A DNA stretch of 64,000 nucleotides from Thiothrix sp. (GCA_008015155.1 SSFA01000017.1:232274-296273); one strand, 5' to 3'. Shown: positions 51,060-59,837, numbered from the stretch's first letter. The notes: generated by a model from the letters alone, not told the origin. Numbers and translations are program-made.

Positions 51060-52340
51060 TTAGCGTAACCATTGCGCAGGATTTTGTAATGAACGGCCCT
51101 TACGAACTTCGAAATAGAGCGCATCTTGCTCTTGTCCGCCAGAACTGCCTACTGCAGCGATTACATCACCCGCCCTGACCATCTCGCCAACTTGTCGATA
51201 ATTAGCACGGTTATAGGCATACAATGTCATATAGTTACGATCATGTTCAATAATTGTTAAAAAACCGTAACCATCCATTTGCCCTACATAGGCAATTTTA
51301 CCCGGTGCGACAGCGCGGACTTTAGAACCGCCTTGAGCCGCAATTACCATGCCTTGCCAATTTTGTTTTTCATTACGTTGACTACCATAAGCATGTAAAA
51401 CTTGCCCAGTAACCGGTGCAGGTAAGCGCCCTTTTAAGTTAGAAAAAGGTTTATTCGAGGTAAATTCACTCGTGACTGATTGAGTGGGCGTTTTCTCAAT
51501 TTTTTGTGCCACTTGAGTATTTTCTGGCTCGCTTGGCTTAGTTGGCTTAGGTTCAACTGCAGGCTCTGGTTCAGGCTTCTCTGGCGTAGCTGGCGTTTGC
51601 ACTTCAGCACGTGCAGCTAGTTCATCAAACTTAGTCTGTAATTTAGCTTCTTGTACACGCAAGCGTTCGACTTGATCCTGTTTAATCCGGATTTCATTAT
51701 TTAAGCGCTGCAACGCAGTTTCGCGTGAGGCAATCGTTGTTTGTAAGGATTTTTTTTGATCTGTTAAAGTGTCTTCTAAACTAGTGAGTTGTAGCCGATC
51801 CTTTTCCATTTGGTTAGTAAGGCTTTGGACTTTCTCAATGGAGGTATTGAGGGCGGCAATTTTCGTGCTGCGGTGCGTATTCAAATATTCAAAATAGCGC
51901 AGGGTGCGACTAATATCTGAAGGATTATCTTGGCGTAGCAATAACCTTAGATAAGATTGATCACCAGCTGTATACATAGCAACCAACTGTTGGGCCAAAG
52001 CTGCACGTTGGGTTTCAACTTCAGCATCCAATTTTTCTTTTTGCTTATTGGCTGTTTGTAAACGATTGAGTAGAGCTTCTATTTTTTGCTCATTGTTGTA
52101 GACAGTTTTATCAATATCACTGATCTTTTTTTCCATTTGATTAACTTCGTCATTTAAATTCTCAGATTGTTGCTGCTGACGATCAATTTGGGTTTTTAAG
52201 CGATCAATTTCTCGGGTAACTGACGAGTTTTCAAGGCTTTGCCCCCAGCTTGGGCTAGCCAGTAGTAGCAGAATGATGCTAATTAAACGAATTTCACAAA
52301 CGGTGCTTAGGAAAGTGAATAGCTGAGCTGGAGGTTTCAT
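51060..52340 (-). CDS. envC: Murein hydrolase activator EnvC
   Basis: 426 residues. Signal peptide ends near residue 33 (SWGQS). Residues about 40-250 are a coiled coil, then a Pro-rich linker, then an M23/LytM domain (about 310-426). The metal ligands are degenerate: HAYGSQRN has no H-x3-D, MTLYAYN lacks the histidine, and YFEVR replaces HxH. So it is not a peptidase but an activator of amidases at the division site, as in E. coli. The usual partner ctpA follows. Divergent from the arsR gene. Confidence 0.92.
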   Translation of the reverse strand: MKPPAQLFTFLSTVCEIRLISIILLLLASPSWGQSLENSSVTREIDRLKTQIDRQQQQSENLNDEVNQMEKKISDIDKTVYNNEQKIEALLNRLQTANKQKEKLDAEVETQRAALAQQLVAMYTAGDQSYLRLLLRQDNPSDISRTLRYFEYLNTHRSTKIAALNTSIEKVQSLTNQMEKDRLQLTSLEDTLTDQKKSLQTTIASRETALQRLNNEIRIKQDQVERLRVQEAKLQTKFDELAARAEVQTPATPEKPEPEPAVEPKPTKPSEPENTQVAQKIEKTPTQSVTSEFTSNKPFSNLKGRLPAPVTGQVLHAYGSQRNEKQNWQGMVIAAQGGSKVRAVAPGKIAYVGQMDGYGFLTIIEHDRNYMTLYAYNRANYRQVGEMVRAGDVIAAVGSSGGQEQDALYFEVRKGRSLQNPAQWLR

Positions 52341-52434
52341 GCTGTTAGTTTATGGCCATCATGACACTAAATTTGTGCTAACTGATCATAGGTAGCTCTT
52401 TTCTGCTTGTCTAGCCTTGAATCACTGAGCGCTT

Positions 52435-52463
52435 TTGAGTATATGATTGTATTTGTGTATGCT
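52435..52463 (+). promoter_or_regulatory. Sigma-70 promoter of the ArsR-family gene
   Basis: TTGAGT (52435-52440), 17-base spacer, TATGCT (52458-52463). The -10 box lies inside the palindrome at 52451-52474, so a bound repressor would block it. Confidence 0.55.
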
Positions 52464-52474
52464 AATATACAAAT
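52451..52474. promoter_or_regulatory. Palindromic operator candidate for the ArsR-family regulator
   Basis: ATTTGTGTAT and ATATACAAAT, ten-base arms with one mismatch and a four-base spacer, AT-rich and overlapping the -10 box. This fits autoregulation by an ArsR-type dimer. No experimental data are available here. Confidence 0.55.
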
Positions 52475-52534
52475 TATTAGAGCAAGTCATCCTTGCTTAA
52501 GTTGTTAAAGTTTAGGTGCTAACGCCGCAGATTT

Positions 52535-52900
52535 ATGAGTCAGTATATGCAAATAGAACTAAGAGATAGCGCAAATTTAGAAGCCAGTTGTGATATTACT
52601 AGCCCTATGTTGGCACGCGACGAGGATATTGATCGAGCTTCTCGCTCTCTAAAAGCCATTTCTCATCCTTTACGTTTAAAGATTCTATGTGTACTCGGTA
52701 ATCAAGAAGTCAATGTGCAAGACATTGTGGATAGTGTGGGTACTTCGCAAAGTAATATCTCTCAGCATTTAGCCATTTTGCGTGATAAGGGCATCCTGAC
52801 TTCACGTAAAGACGCTAACCGTGTTTACTATAAAGTGGGCGATTATCGGACTTTGCGCTTGATTAGTATGATGCAAGAAGTGTTCTGCCCTTCGCACTAA
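52535..52900 (+). CDS. ArsR-family regulator, persulfide-sensor (SqrR/BigR) type
   Basis: 121-residue winged-helix repressor. The HPLRLKILCVLGNQ helix is followed by TSQSNISQHLAILRDKGIL as recognition helix and RKDANRVYYKV as wing. Two cysteines match the persulfide-sensing members: C52 in the ILC motif and C118 near the C-terminus, 66 apart, the same interval as C41 and C107 of SqrR. A third cysteine (C19) lies in the N-tail. No metal-binding site such as CVCDL is present. It likely senses sulfide or persulfide and represses its own promoter and the rhodanese gene behind it. Confidence 0.8.
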   Translation: MSQYMQIELRDSANLEASCDITSPMLARDEDIDRASRSLKAISHPLRLKILCVLGNQEVNVQDIVDSVGTSQSNISQHLAILRDKGILTSRKDANRVYYKVGDYRTLRLISMMQEVFCPSH

Positions 52901-52992
52901 GACAGCTGCGTTGCTTTAGCTAAACTGCGCAAAGCACTTTACGCTCTGCGCACATCTGTATATCTTAAGCTCCACTTTCTGGAGGACTTCAA

Positions 52993-53418
52993 TTGAACGA
53001 ATATATGACATTTGTCCAAAACCATTCGCTATTGGTCATGGGCTTTGTAGTTGTCCTAGGCTTGATTATTTGGACAGAATTTAATCGCATGACGCGCAAA
53101 TACCAGCAGGCGGATGTCAACCAAGCCGTCAAGCTAATGAACAATGATGATTCATTAATCTTAGATGTACGCGAAGACAACGAAGTACGCGAAGGCAAAA
53201 TCCAAGGTGCTAAGCACATTCCTTTAGGTCAGCTAGATAAACGCATAGCCGAGATTGAAAAGAGCAAAGACAAGCCTATCTTAGTTTACTGTCGCTCAGG
53301 GAATCGTTCGGCACATGCTTGTGCGACTTTAACTAAAAATGGTTTTGCAAAAGTCACTAATCTGTCAGGCGGATTTATGGCTTGGCAGTCAGCGAATTTG
53401 CCAGTAGTAAAAAAGTAA
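52993..53418 (+). CDS. Membrane-anchored rhodanese-like protein (YibN-like)
   Basis: 141 residues from TTG 52993, which has a GGAGGA site six bases upstream; an ATG at 53005 would shorten it by four residues. One membrane helix (about 11-28), then a cytoplasmic rhodanese domain with active cysteine C100 in CRSGNRS. It transfers or holds sulfane sulfur. It is placed as YibN is in E. coli, ahead of grxC-secB-gpsA, but here behind a persulfide-type regulator, which gives a sulfur role more support. Confidence 0.9.
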   Translation: MNEYMTFVQNHSLLVMGFVVVLGLIIWTEFNRMTRKYQQADVNQAVKLMNNDDSLILDVREDNEVREGKIQGAKHIPLGQLDKRIAEIEKSKDKPILVYCRSGNRSAHACATLTKNGFAKVTNLSGGFMAWQSANLPVVKK

Positions 53419-53423
53419 GATTT

Positions 53424-53681
53424 ATGCCAGCTGTTAAGCTCTATGGAACTCGTTTCTGTCCTTATTGTGTAAGGGCACGTTTGCTGCTGAAACAGAAGCA
53501 AGTGGAGTTTGAAGACTTGCCTGTAGGTGGGTCTGGTATTTCTTGGGCTGAACTAGAACAGATGACCCAGCGAGATACTGTTCCACAAATCTATATTGGG
53601 GATCTACATGTGGGTGGCTATGACGATTTAGCCGCTTTAAATCGGTCTGGCGAGTTAGACAAATTATTAGGGTTGGTTTGA
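53424..53681 (+). CDS. grxC: Glutaredoxin 3
   Basis: 85 residues from ATG 53424 (MPAVKLYG). Dithiol active site CPYC at 12-15, then the TVPQIYIGDLHVGGYDDL segment that binds glutathione. Uses glutathione to reduce disulfides. An upstream in-frame start at 53382 lies inside the rhodanese gene and is not used. Part of the rhodanese-grxC-trxC-secB-gpsA series. Confidence 0.94.
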   Translation: MPAVKLYGTRFCPYCVRARLLLKQKQVEFEDLPVGGSGISWAELEQMTQRDTVPQIYIGDLHVGGYDDLAALNRSGELDKLLGLV

Positions 53682-53682
53682 T

Positions 53683-54108
53683 ATGCATATTGTTTGCCCT
53701 CATTGCCATAAAACAAATCGTGTACCAGAAGACAAGTTAGCAGGTGAGCCGCATTGCGGTGCTTGTGGTAAAGCTTTGTTTACAGGGCAGCCCACGGAGT
53801 TCAACTTCACTAGCTTACAGCGGCATATTCAAAAAAGTGAATTACCGATTCTAGTGGATTTTTGGGCACCTTGGTGTGGGCCTTGCCGGATGATGGCGCC
53901 TGCTTTCGCTGAGGCAACTGCTCGTTTGGAACCCAAGATTCGCTTGGCTAAAGTGAATACAGAAGAGGATCAACAAGCAGGTATGATCTATGGCATTCGC
54001 AGTATCCCAACCATGGTATTATTTAATGGTGGGCAAGAAATAGCGCGGGTTTCAGGCGCTATGAATGCCCAACAAATTCAAAACTGGGTTCAGCAAAATC
54101 TGGCCTAA
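53683..54108 (+). CDS. trxC: Thioredoxin 2
   Basis: 141 residues. An N-terminal zinc finger (C5, C8, C25, C28) precedes a thioredoxin domain with WCGPC at 64-68. In E. coli it is induced by oxidative stress and reduces disulfides. It sits between grxC and secB, a place where E. coli has no gene. One base separates it from grxC. Confidence 0.95.
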   Translation: MHIVCPHCHKTNRVPEDKLAGEPHCGACGKALFTGQPTEFNFTSLQRHIQKSELPILVDFWAPWCGPCRMMAPAFAEATARLEPKIRLAKVNTEEDQQAGMIYGIRSIPTMVLFNGGQEIARVSGAMNAQQIQNWVQQNLA

Positions 54109-54166
54109 GCTTTAGTAAGATCAACAAAAACTAGTTTACCGTATTTTCAAGGAGTTAAAGTCCGTC

Positions 54167-54646
54167 ATGGCTGAGCAAGAGAACCAACAAGAACCCCAGT
54201 TCATTATTCAACGTATTTATGTGAAAGATGTGTCTTTTGAAGCACCCCATTCACCACAAGTTTTCACTGAAGAATGGAATCCAGATACGAATTTGGATTT
54301 GAATACTAATGTGAATGTGCTAGCCAATAGCAATTACGAAGTTGAGCTATCCTTAACAATCACTGTCAATAGTAATAGCAAGACAGCTTTTCTGGTTGAA
54401 GTGAAGCAAGCAGGCGTGTTCTTCATTAGTGGCTATGGTCAAGAGCAGCTTAATCATTTATTAGCAGCTTATTGCCCTAACACCTTATTCCCCTATGCAC
54501 GTGAAGTCATTGCAGGTATGGTCTCTAAAGGTAGTTTCCCAGAAATGCATCTTTCACCGATCAATTTTGATGCACTCTATGCCAAACGTTTACAAGAGCA
54601 GGCTGCTACCCAAATAACAGATGCACCTGAAACTGTGGCTGTCTAG
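54167..54646 (+). CDS. secB: Protein-export chaperone SecB
   Basis: 159-residue tetrameric chaperone that keeps precursor proteins unfolded and hands them to SecA. Typical blocks: IQRIYVKDVSFEAP, the LTITVNSNSKTAFLVEVKQAGVF strand pair, and NTLFPYAREVI. AAGGAG precedes it. The stop overlaps the gpsA start by one base. Confidence 0.96.
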   Translation: MAEQENQQEPQFIIQRIYVKDVSFEAPHSPQVFTEEWNPDTNLDLNTNVNVLANSNYEVELSLTITVNSNSKTAFLVEVKQAGVFFISGYGQEQLNHLLAAYCPNTLFPYAREVIAGMVSKGSFPEMHLSPINFDALYAKRLQEQAATQITDAPETVAV

Positions 54647-55650
54647 TGAACTCTGTACAGTCAATTGCTGTTTATGGCGCAGGCTCTTGGGGGACTGCGC
54701 TGGCCTTACAATTAGCTCGTAATGGCAGCGATGTTTGGCTTTGGGATATTGATGCTGAGCATGTGCAGCAAATTGAGCAAGAACGAGTTAATACACGTTA
54801 TTTACCGCAAATTTCTTTCCCCGCCAACTTACAGGCTCACCCTGATTTAGCTCAAGTGGCGCAGCATGCGCATTGGCATTTAGTGGTAGTGCCTAGTCAT
54901 GGTTTTCGTAGCTTACTCACGCAGCTTAAAGATTGGATCCCAAGTAGTGATAGTATTTGCTGGGCAACGAAAGGCTTAGAGCTGAATACGGGTAAGCTCC
55001 TGCATGAAGTCATGAATGAAACTCTGCCAGACTTTAAGAGTTATGCAGTGGTTTCTGGGCCTACTTTTGCCCTAGAAGTAGCCAAGGGACTACCCACAGC
55101 GATGACTGCGGCTGCAACGCAACCAGAGCTGGCTCAGCAAGTGGCAAGTGCTTTTCATGGGCAAAATTATCGGGTCTATACCAGTGACGACATCGTTGGC
55201 GTTGAACTAGGTGGTGCAGTAAAAAATGTTTTGGCGATAGCTGCAGGTATTTCTGACGGTTTAGGTTTCGGTGCGAATGCGCGAGCTGCGTTGATCACTC
55301 GTGGTTTGGCAGAAATGATGCGTTTAAGCCAACATTTACAAGCTAAACCAGAAACTTTAATGGGTTTAGCGGGTTTAGGCGATTTGGTCTTGACCTGTAC
55401 AGATGACCAATCGCGGAATCGGCGTTTAGGTTTAGCCTTAGGGCAGGGCAAGGATTTACAGACGGCCTTAACTGAAATTGGCCAAGCAGTCGAGGGGGCT
55501 AAGTCAGCGCATTCTATTGGTAAGCTAGCCGAACGTGCTGGTGTAGAAATGCCTATTTGTCAGCAAGTCACTCGCATTCTTTATGAGGGGTTGCCACCCC
55601 GCCAAGCTGTACAAGAACTCATTGGTCGCGATTTAAAAGCTGAATTCTGA
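54646..55650 (+). CDS. gpsA: Glycerol-3-phosphate dehydrogenase [NAD(P)+]
   Basis: 334 residues. Reduces dihydroxyacetone phosphate to sn-glycerol 3-phosphate for phospholipids. NAD motif GAGSWGTALALQLA at 10-23, SGPTFALEVAKGLPTA near 142, and the catalytic lysine in ELGGAVKNVLAIAAGI. GTG start inside the secB stop. Confidence 0.96.
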   Translation: MNSVQSIAVYGAGSWGTALALQLARNGSDVWLWDIDAEHVQQIEQERVNTRYLPQISFPANLQAHPDLAQVAQHAHWHLVVVPSHGFRSLLTQLKDWIPSSDSICWATKGLELNTGKLLHEVMNETLPDFKSYAVVSGPTFALEVAKGLPTAMTAAATQPELAQQVASAFHGQNYRVYTSDDIVGVELGGAVKNVLAIAAGISDGLGFGANARAALITRGLAEMMRLSQHLQAKPETLMGLAGLGDLVLTCTDDQSRNRRLGLALGQGKDLQTALTEIGQAVEGAKSAHSIGKLAERAGVEMPICQQVTRILYEGLPPRQAVQELIGRDLKAEF

Positions 55651-55657
55651 GGTGAGT

Positions 55658-56617
55658 ATGTCACAAGCTCCTTATGCTCTTGGGATAGTGATGGATCCCA
55701 TTGCTAGTATTAATACTAAAAAAGATAGTACGTTCGCGATGATGCTAGAGGCACAGCGTCGGGGCTGGACACTTTTTTATATGCTGCAAGAGAGTTTATT
55801 TGCTGATAACGGCGTAAGTTTTGCGCGCATGCAGCCTGTACAAGTTCAGGACGATCCTAGGAATTGGTTTAGTTTAGGTGAGCCAGTAACTCGCGAATTG
55901 CATAGCCTTGATTGTGTGCTGATGCGTAAAGATCCGCCTTTTAATATGGAGTATATCTATACGACTTATTTATTAGAGCTAGCACAGCGCCAAGGTTTAT
56001 TAGTTGTTAATCGTCCAGAGAGCATTCGGGCAGCGAATGAAAAGCTTTTTACAGCTTGGTTCCCTGAGTTTTGCCCCGCTACTCGGGTTACGCGCGATAT
56101 GCAAAGGATTCGGGAGTTCCTAAACGAACAAGGCCATATCGTAGTTAAGCCGCTCGATGGCATGGGTGGCTCCATGATTTTTCAAGTACGCCAAGATGAT
56201 CCTAACCGCAGCGTTATTTTAGAAACTATCACCGATTACGGCCGGCGTACGGTGATGGCTCAGCGTTTTTTGCCAGAATTTAAGCAAGGGGATAAACGCA
56301 TTTTGGTAATTGACGGAGTAGCTTTTCCTTATGGTTTAGCGCGGATTCCAGCCGAGGGTGAGAGTCGTGGTAATTTAGCAGCTGGTGCGACTGGCGTTGG
56401 TGTGGCCTTAACAAAGCGCGAGCAAGCGATTTGTACAGCTATAGGGCCGACTCTGAAAGCAATGGGGTTACTGTTTGTAGGTCTAGATGTGATTGGCGAC
56501 TATGTGACTGAGATTAATGTGACCAGCCCCACCTGTATACGTGAACTAGATACTATCTATAATGCCAATATCGCCGCTTTGTTATTCACGGCGATAGAAG
56601 AACGCTTAGCAGTCTAA
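55658..56617 (+). CDS. gshB: Glutathione synthetase
   Basis: 319 residues from ATG 55658 (MSQAPYALG), preferred to an in-frame GTG six bases earlier. An ATP-grasp enzyme that joins gamma-glutamylcysteine and glycine. Motifs: GIVMDPIASINTKKDST at the start, VVKPLDGMGGSMIFQV near 165, and DVIGDYVTEINVTSPT near 280. Its product feeds glutaredoxin encoded nearby. gshA is not in the window. Confidence 0.95.
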   Translation: MSQAPYALGIVMDPIASINTKKDSTFAMMLEAQRRGWTLFYMLQESLFADNGVSFARMQPVQVQDDPRNWFSLGEPVTRELHSLDCVLMRKDPPFNMEYIYTTYLLELAQRQGLLVVNRPESIRAANEKLFTAWFPEFCPATRVTRDMQRIREFLNEQGHIVVKPLDGMGGSMIFQVRQDDPNRSVILETITDYGRRTVMAQRFLPEFKQGDKRILVIDGVAFPYGLARIPAEGESRGNLAAGATGVGVALTKREQAICTAIGPTLKAMGLLFVGLDVIGDYVTEINVTSPTCIRELDTIYNANIAALLFTAIEERLAV

Positions 56618-56619
56618 GT

Positions 56620-56859
56620 TTAGTGCTGGTTGATGATCGCCAGCAATTCGTCTTTTAAGTGAAGGCGCTTTTTCTTTAGGTCTTCAACCACTTCATCTGC
56701 TGGGGTTTCGATTTCTTGCTGGATGCGATGCAGTTGATGCTCCACTGCATCATATTCGTTAAATAAGCGGGCAAAATGATGATTTTCCAACTTGAGCTGA
56801 TGAATCCGCTCTTTGTGTTCTGGAAACTCATGTAGCAAGTCGTGTGATTCTCCAAACAT
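56620..56859 (-). CDS. YdcH family (DUF465) small protein
   Basis: 79 residues, charged and helical, a likely coiled coil: HDLLHEFPEHKERIHQLKLENHHFARLFNEYD, then a second helix rich in Lys/Glu (about 50-76). The pattern matches DUF465/YdcH. No known function. It ends two bases after gshB on the opposite strand. Confidence 0.85.
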   Translation of the reverse strand: MFGESHDLLHEFPEHKERIHQLKLENHHFARLFNEYDAVEHQLHRIQQEIETPADEVVEDLKKKRLHLKDELLAIINQH

Positions 56860-57009
56860 CTACGTATCTCCTGTATTTAACTACTGCTATTCTCAACAAT
56901 AGCATAGTGCAGTTATTGCGCTCTGAGAAAAGTCAAAGCTTAGGTTGGCCTAGTATCGCGCTGCGAGCCTGTTTAGAATGTTGCGTTTTAGACCAAGGGC
57001 GAGCAGCTT

Positions 57010-57426
57010 ATGAAAGCAAGAGTGAAGTGGTTAGATCATATGAGTTTTGTGGGAGAGTCAGGCAGTGGTCACTCTGTGGTGATGGATGGCGCTCCTGAAG
57101 CAGGGGGGCGTAATCTTGGCCTTAGACCGATGGAAATGCTGTTACTAGGCTTAGGTGGTTGCTCTTCCTTCGATGTTGTTATGATCTTACAAAAATCGCG
57201 TCAAGCCATTACTGACTGTGAAGTACTCTTAGAAGCTGAGCGTGCGAATGAAGATCCTAAGGTTTTCACGCGTATTCATATGCACTTCATAGTGAAAGGT
57301 CATCATTTATCTGCCGATAAAGTTGAGCGTGCGGTTAAATTATCCGCAGAAAAATATTGCTCTGCTTCGATGATGTTAGGTAAAACGGCAGAAATTACTC
57401 ATGATTTTGATATCATGGAAGGCTAA
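57010..57426 (+). CDS. OsmC family peroxidase-like protein
   Basis: 138 residues. The alpha/beta OsmC fold with the two reactive cysteines: first in GLGGCSSFDVVMIL (near 51), second in SAEKYCSASMML (near 117). Family members reduce organic hydroperoxides, but YhfA-type proteins like this one are less well defined. Unlike the OsmC domain fused to YcaO, it stands alone. Start MKARVKWLDHMSFV is standard for YhfA-like forms. Confidence 0.88.
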   Translation: MKARVKWLDHMSFVGESGSGHSVVMDGAPEAGGRNLGLRPMEMLLLGLGGCSSFDVVMILQKSRQAITDCEVLLEAERANEDPKVFTRIHMHFIVKGHHLSADKVERAVKLSAEKYCSASMMLGKTAEITHDFDIMEG

Positions 57427-57907
57427 TTGTGTGGAAAAAAAGTGCATATTCACTAAATTAACTTGCACTGCTTTGTTGAGTTCTGCATAGTCTGCAAGCT
57501 TAGAACCAAGAGAAATACGCTAGTCTTATCTCACGGGGGCATAAGAATTAGTAAGTATTCTAATAAATTGAGTAAATTTTAAGCGGTCTAGCGAGCTGCT
57601 AAAAAATTTGTCTATACTCAAACTGCTAAGTGTTTTATTGGATAATAACTAATGTGCAATAAAGATAGTTATCAAACTGGGCTAAATATAAAGGTGAAGT
57701 ATCTATAAGTAATGTTAGTAAGTATTAATATTTTAATAATTAACTAATTTCACTCAAAACTGATATTTTTTTGACTTTCTATGGAAACAGTTCAACTATT
57801 TTGTTAGTTTCGTTCTCGAGGAAGTCAGTGGGTTTGAGTATGTATCGGGATTGATACATAGTCCTGAGTGAGATGGATTTCGATGATCATTGTATCCGAG
57901 GGAATTC
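57427..57907 (+). other. Long AT-rich intergenic region before the NlpC gene
   Basis: 481 bases without a credible gene. It is AT-rich, especially 57660-57780. A possible -35 TTGACT lies at 57771-57776 but the matching -10 (AACTAT) is poor. A perfect inverted repeat, TATGTATC at 57839-57846 and GATACATA at 57853-57860, stands 47 bases before the ATG and GAGGGAATT is the ribosome site. I recognise no riboswitch class or small RNA. Confidence 0.5.
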
Positions 57908-58861
57908 ATGAGTAAGAGTAGTAGTCTTAGGGGAGTTTCGGTTTGTTCGTTAGGGTTATCAGCAGCAATCTTAGGTGGTTGTGCAGCGACACCCGAAACC
58001 ATGCAACCGACAGTCCAACCAGCCGTCGCTAATAGTAATAACACCACTTACGTCGTTAAAAAAGCTTCAATCCGTCATTACAGCAGTCCAAGCACCTACA
58101 AGCATAACGCTCAACGCGAAGTTAATCGACAAGCTCGTCGCCAAATTCAAGCCTACCAAAGTACTGATACTGTTAGCCGTAACACGGCAGCAACAGGCTT
58201 AACCCGAGAGCAATACCAAGCACGCTTTGAAGCAGAAAAGGCAGCCCGTGCGGCTGAAGCCTTACGGATTCAACAAGCTCAAGCAGCTGAAGCACAACGT
58301 CAGCGTATTGCTAGGGAAAAAGCTATTCGCGAAGAATACGTGCAAAAATGGGAAGCTAATAAAGCTGCTATTAAAGCGCGCGAGGCTAAAGCCAAGGCTA
58401 AACGTGCTCGCCAACAAGCTGAAGTGCAGTTGAAACAAGAGCGCGCTCAAGTAATGGTGAAAAAAGTCGAAAATGTCATTCGTACAGCTGCGAGTGAAAT
58501 CGGCACACCTTATGTGTGGGGTGGCAAAACCCCTGGTAAAGGTTTTGATTGTAGTGGCTTAGTTCAACACTCTTTAGCACAAGGTGCTAATGTCCGAATT
58601 CCACGCACTGCAGCTGAGCAATATGCAGCTTCTGTCAAAGTCTCCAGTGGCAGCGCTACTCGCGGTGACTTAGTGTTTTTCAGAACCCGTGGAAGTGGCG
58701 TTAGTCATGTTGGTATTTACTTAGGGAATGGCAAGTTTTTGCATGCCCCGCGTAAAGGTAAAACAGTAACAGTAAGTACTATTACTGGTTATTGGCAAGA
58801 TCGTTTAATCGGCTTTGGTCGTGTTCCAGGCGCTTGCAAATTACCTTTGCCAATGGTCTAA
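57908..58861 (+). CDS. NlpC/P60 lipoprotein, cell-wall endopeptidase
   Basis: 317 residues from ATG 57908 (MSKSSSLRG). The signal ends in a lipobox-like ILGGC with C25, so probably a lipoprotein. A long Ala/Arg/Gln-rich helical region (about 80-190, Glu/Lys repeats) likely forms a coiled coil. The C-terminal NlpC/P60 domain has the triad C215 (FDCSG), H267 (SHVGIYLG) and H279 (FLHAP). It cleaves peptide bonds in peptidoglycan stems. The Ala-rich coil between anchor and domain is unusual for the family. Confidence 0.88.
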   Translation: MSKSSSLRGVSVCSLGLSAAILGGCAATPETMQPTVQPAVANSNNTTYVVKKASIRHYSSPSTYKHNAQREVNRQARRQIQAYQSTDTVSRNTAATGLTREQYQARFEAEKAARAAEALRIQQAQAAEAQRQRIAREKAIREEYVQKWEANKAAIKAREAKAKAKRARQQAEVQLKQERAQVMVKKVENVIRTAASEIGTPYVWGGKTPGKGFDCSGLVQHSLAQGANVRIPRTAAEQYAASVKVSSGSATRGDLVFFRTRGSGVSHVGIYLGNGKFLHAPRKGKTVTVSTITGYWQDRLIGFGRVPGACKLPLPMV

Positions 58862-58882
58862 GCCCTTTAAAGTTTGAGTTTT

Positions 58883-58908
58883 AAAAGGCCGCTACTGCGG
58901 CCTTTTCT
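58883..58908. terminator. Strong bidirectional intrinsic terminator
   Basis: AAAAGGCCGC, loop TACT, GCGGCCTTTT. Perfect ten-base stem flanked by A-run and T-run. It ends the NlpC gene on the plus strand and the small gene at 58923 on the minus strand. Confidence 0.85.
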
Positions 58909-58922
58909 CTAAATGATAAAGC

Positions 58923-59162
58923 TTAGTTGCTCGGCGCAGCAGTAGTTTGAGATGAGTCAGTAGTAGAGTTGGATTCAGCTGGCGTACTAGTATTACTCAT
59001 GCTTGGCTCTGTTGAAGCTGAGTTATTGCTCTCAGTACTCTCGGTACTTGTTTCTGGCTGCATAGCCTCAGCTGAGCTAGTGAGATCTACATTAGGCCGG
59101 TTCACCATCAAAGTGAAAAAACCTATAGCTGCTAAAGTATACAAAGTTGCGGGTAGGCTCAT
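58923..59162 (-). CDS. Small membrane protein with Ser/Thr-rich tail
   Basis: 79 residues. One N-terminal hydrophobic helix (about 2-20), then a 55-residue tail made almost only of Ser, Thr, Glu, Asn, Ala and Pro. Not assigned to a family. The composition suggests a flexible periplasmic or surface segment. It is flanked by the shared terminator and its real expression is unproven. Confidence 0.5.
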   Translation of the reverse strand: MSLPATLYTLAAIGFFTLMVNRPNVDLTSSAEAMQPETSTESTESNNSASTEPSMSNTSTPAESNSTTDSSQTTAAPSN

Positions 59163-59381
59163 GATTAATTCCTTAAACTTTAAAATTTTATTGCAGCTGA
59201 GTATAAGGCATCCATCGGCGCTTTTTAGAATAGTCTTCTAAATTTCCTGTTGATCGCTTCGGTTTATTCGATGAATATGTTCAAAATATACGATTGGACA
59301 TAAACAGAGTAGCCCGTTAGATTATACTGAGGTACATAATTCAGATAATGATTTGTTAACCCAGAAAAAGAGGAGTCAAAG

Positions 59382-59801
59382 ATGGAGTTGAAAGGAAGTA
59401 GAACTGAGCAAAGCTTAAAAGAAGCTTTTGCTGGTGAGTCTCAAGCGAATCGCCGCTATCTATACTTCGCAGCCAAAGCCGATGTCGAGGGCTATAACGA
59501 TGTTGCGACCGTCTTCCGCTCTACTGCTGAAGGTGAAACGGGTCATGCTCATGGACATTTAGAGTATTTGGAAGTCTCTGGTGATCCAGCGACGGGTCTG
59601 CCGATTGGTGGTACTGCTGACAATCTGCGTTCTGCAGTAGCAGGTGAAACCCATGAATATTCTGATATGTATCCAGGTATGGCAAAAACTGCTCGCGAAG
59701 AAGGTTTCGATGAGATTGCTGACTGGTTTGAAACGCTAGCCAAAGCTGAGCGCTCACACGCGAATCGCTTCCAAAAAGCTTTAGATACTTTAGACGCTTA
59801 A
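59382..59801 (+). CDS. Rubrerythrin, erythrin-only type
   Basis: 139-residue diiron protein that reduces hydrogen peroxide in relatives. All seven family iron ligands can be placed: E19, E52, H55, E89, E92, E123 and H126 (AGES, EGETGH, AGETHEY, AERSH). The C-terminal rubredoxin domain is missing, so electrons must come from a partner. The FeS oxidoreductase gene behind it is a natural candidate. GAGGAG-like AAGAGGAG precedes the ATG. Confidence 0.9.
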   Translation: MELKGSRTEQSLKEAFAGESQANRRYLYFAAKADVEGYNDVATVFRSTAEGETGHAHGHLEYLEVSGDPATGLPIGGTADNLRSAVAGETHEYSDMYPGMAKTAREEGFDEIADWFETLAKAERSHANRFQKALDTLDA

Positions 59802-59816
59802 GCATTCAGAGCTCAG

Positions 59817-59837
59817 TCCCTCTAGGTCTTGGAGGGA
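59817..59837 (+). other. Stem-loop behind the rubrerythrin gene
   Basis: TCCCTC, nine-base loop, GAGGGA. No U-tract. It might attenuate or process the mRNA between rubrerythrin and the FeS protein. Confidence 0.4.

Noticed and set aside
56844..57098. 84-codon plus-strand frame upstream of the OsmC gene
   Set aside because: It overlaps the start of the OsmC gene in another frame and has no recognisable features.
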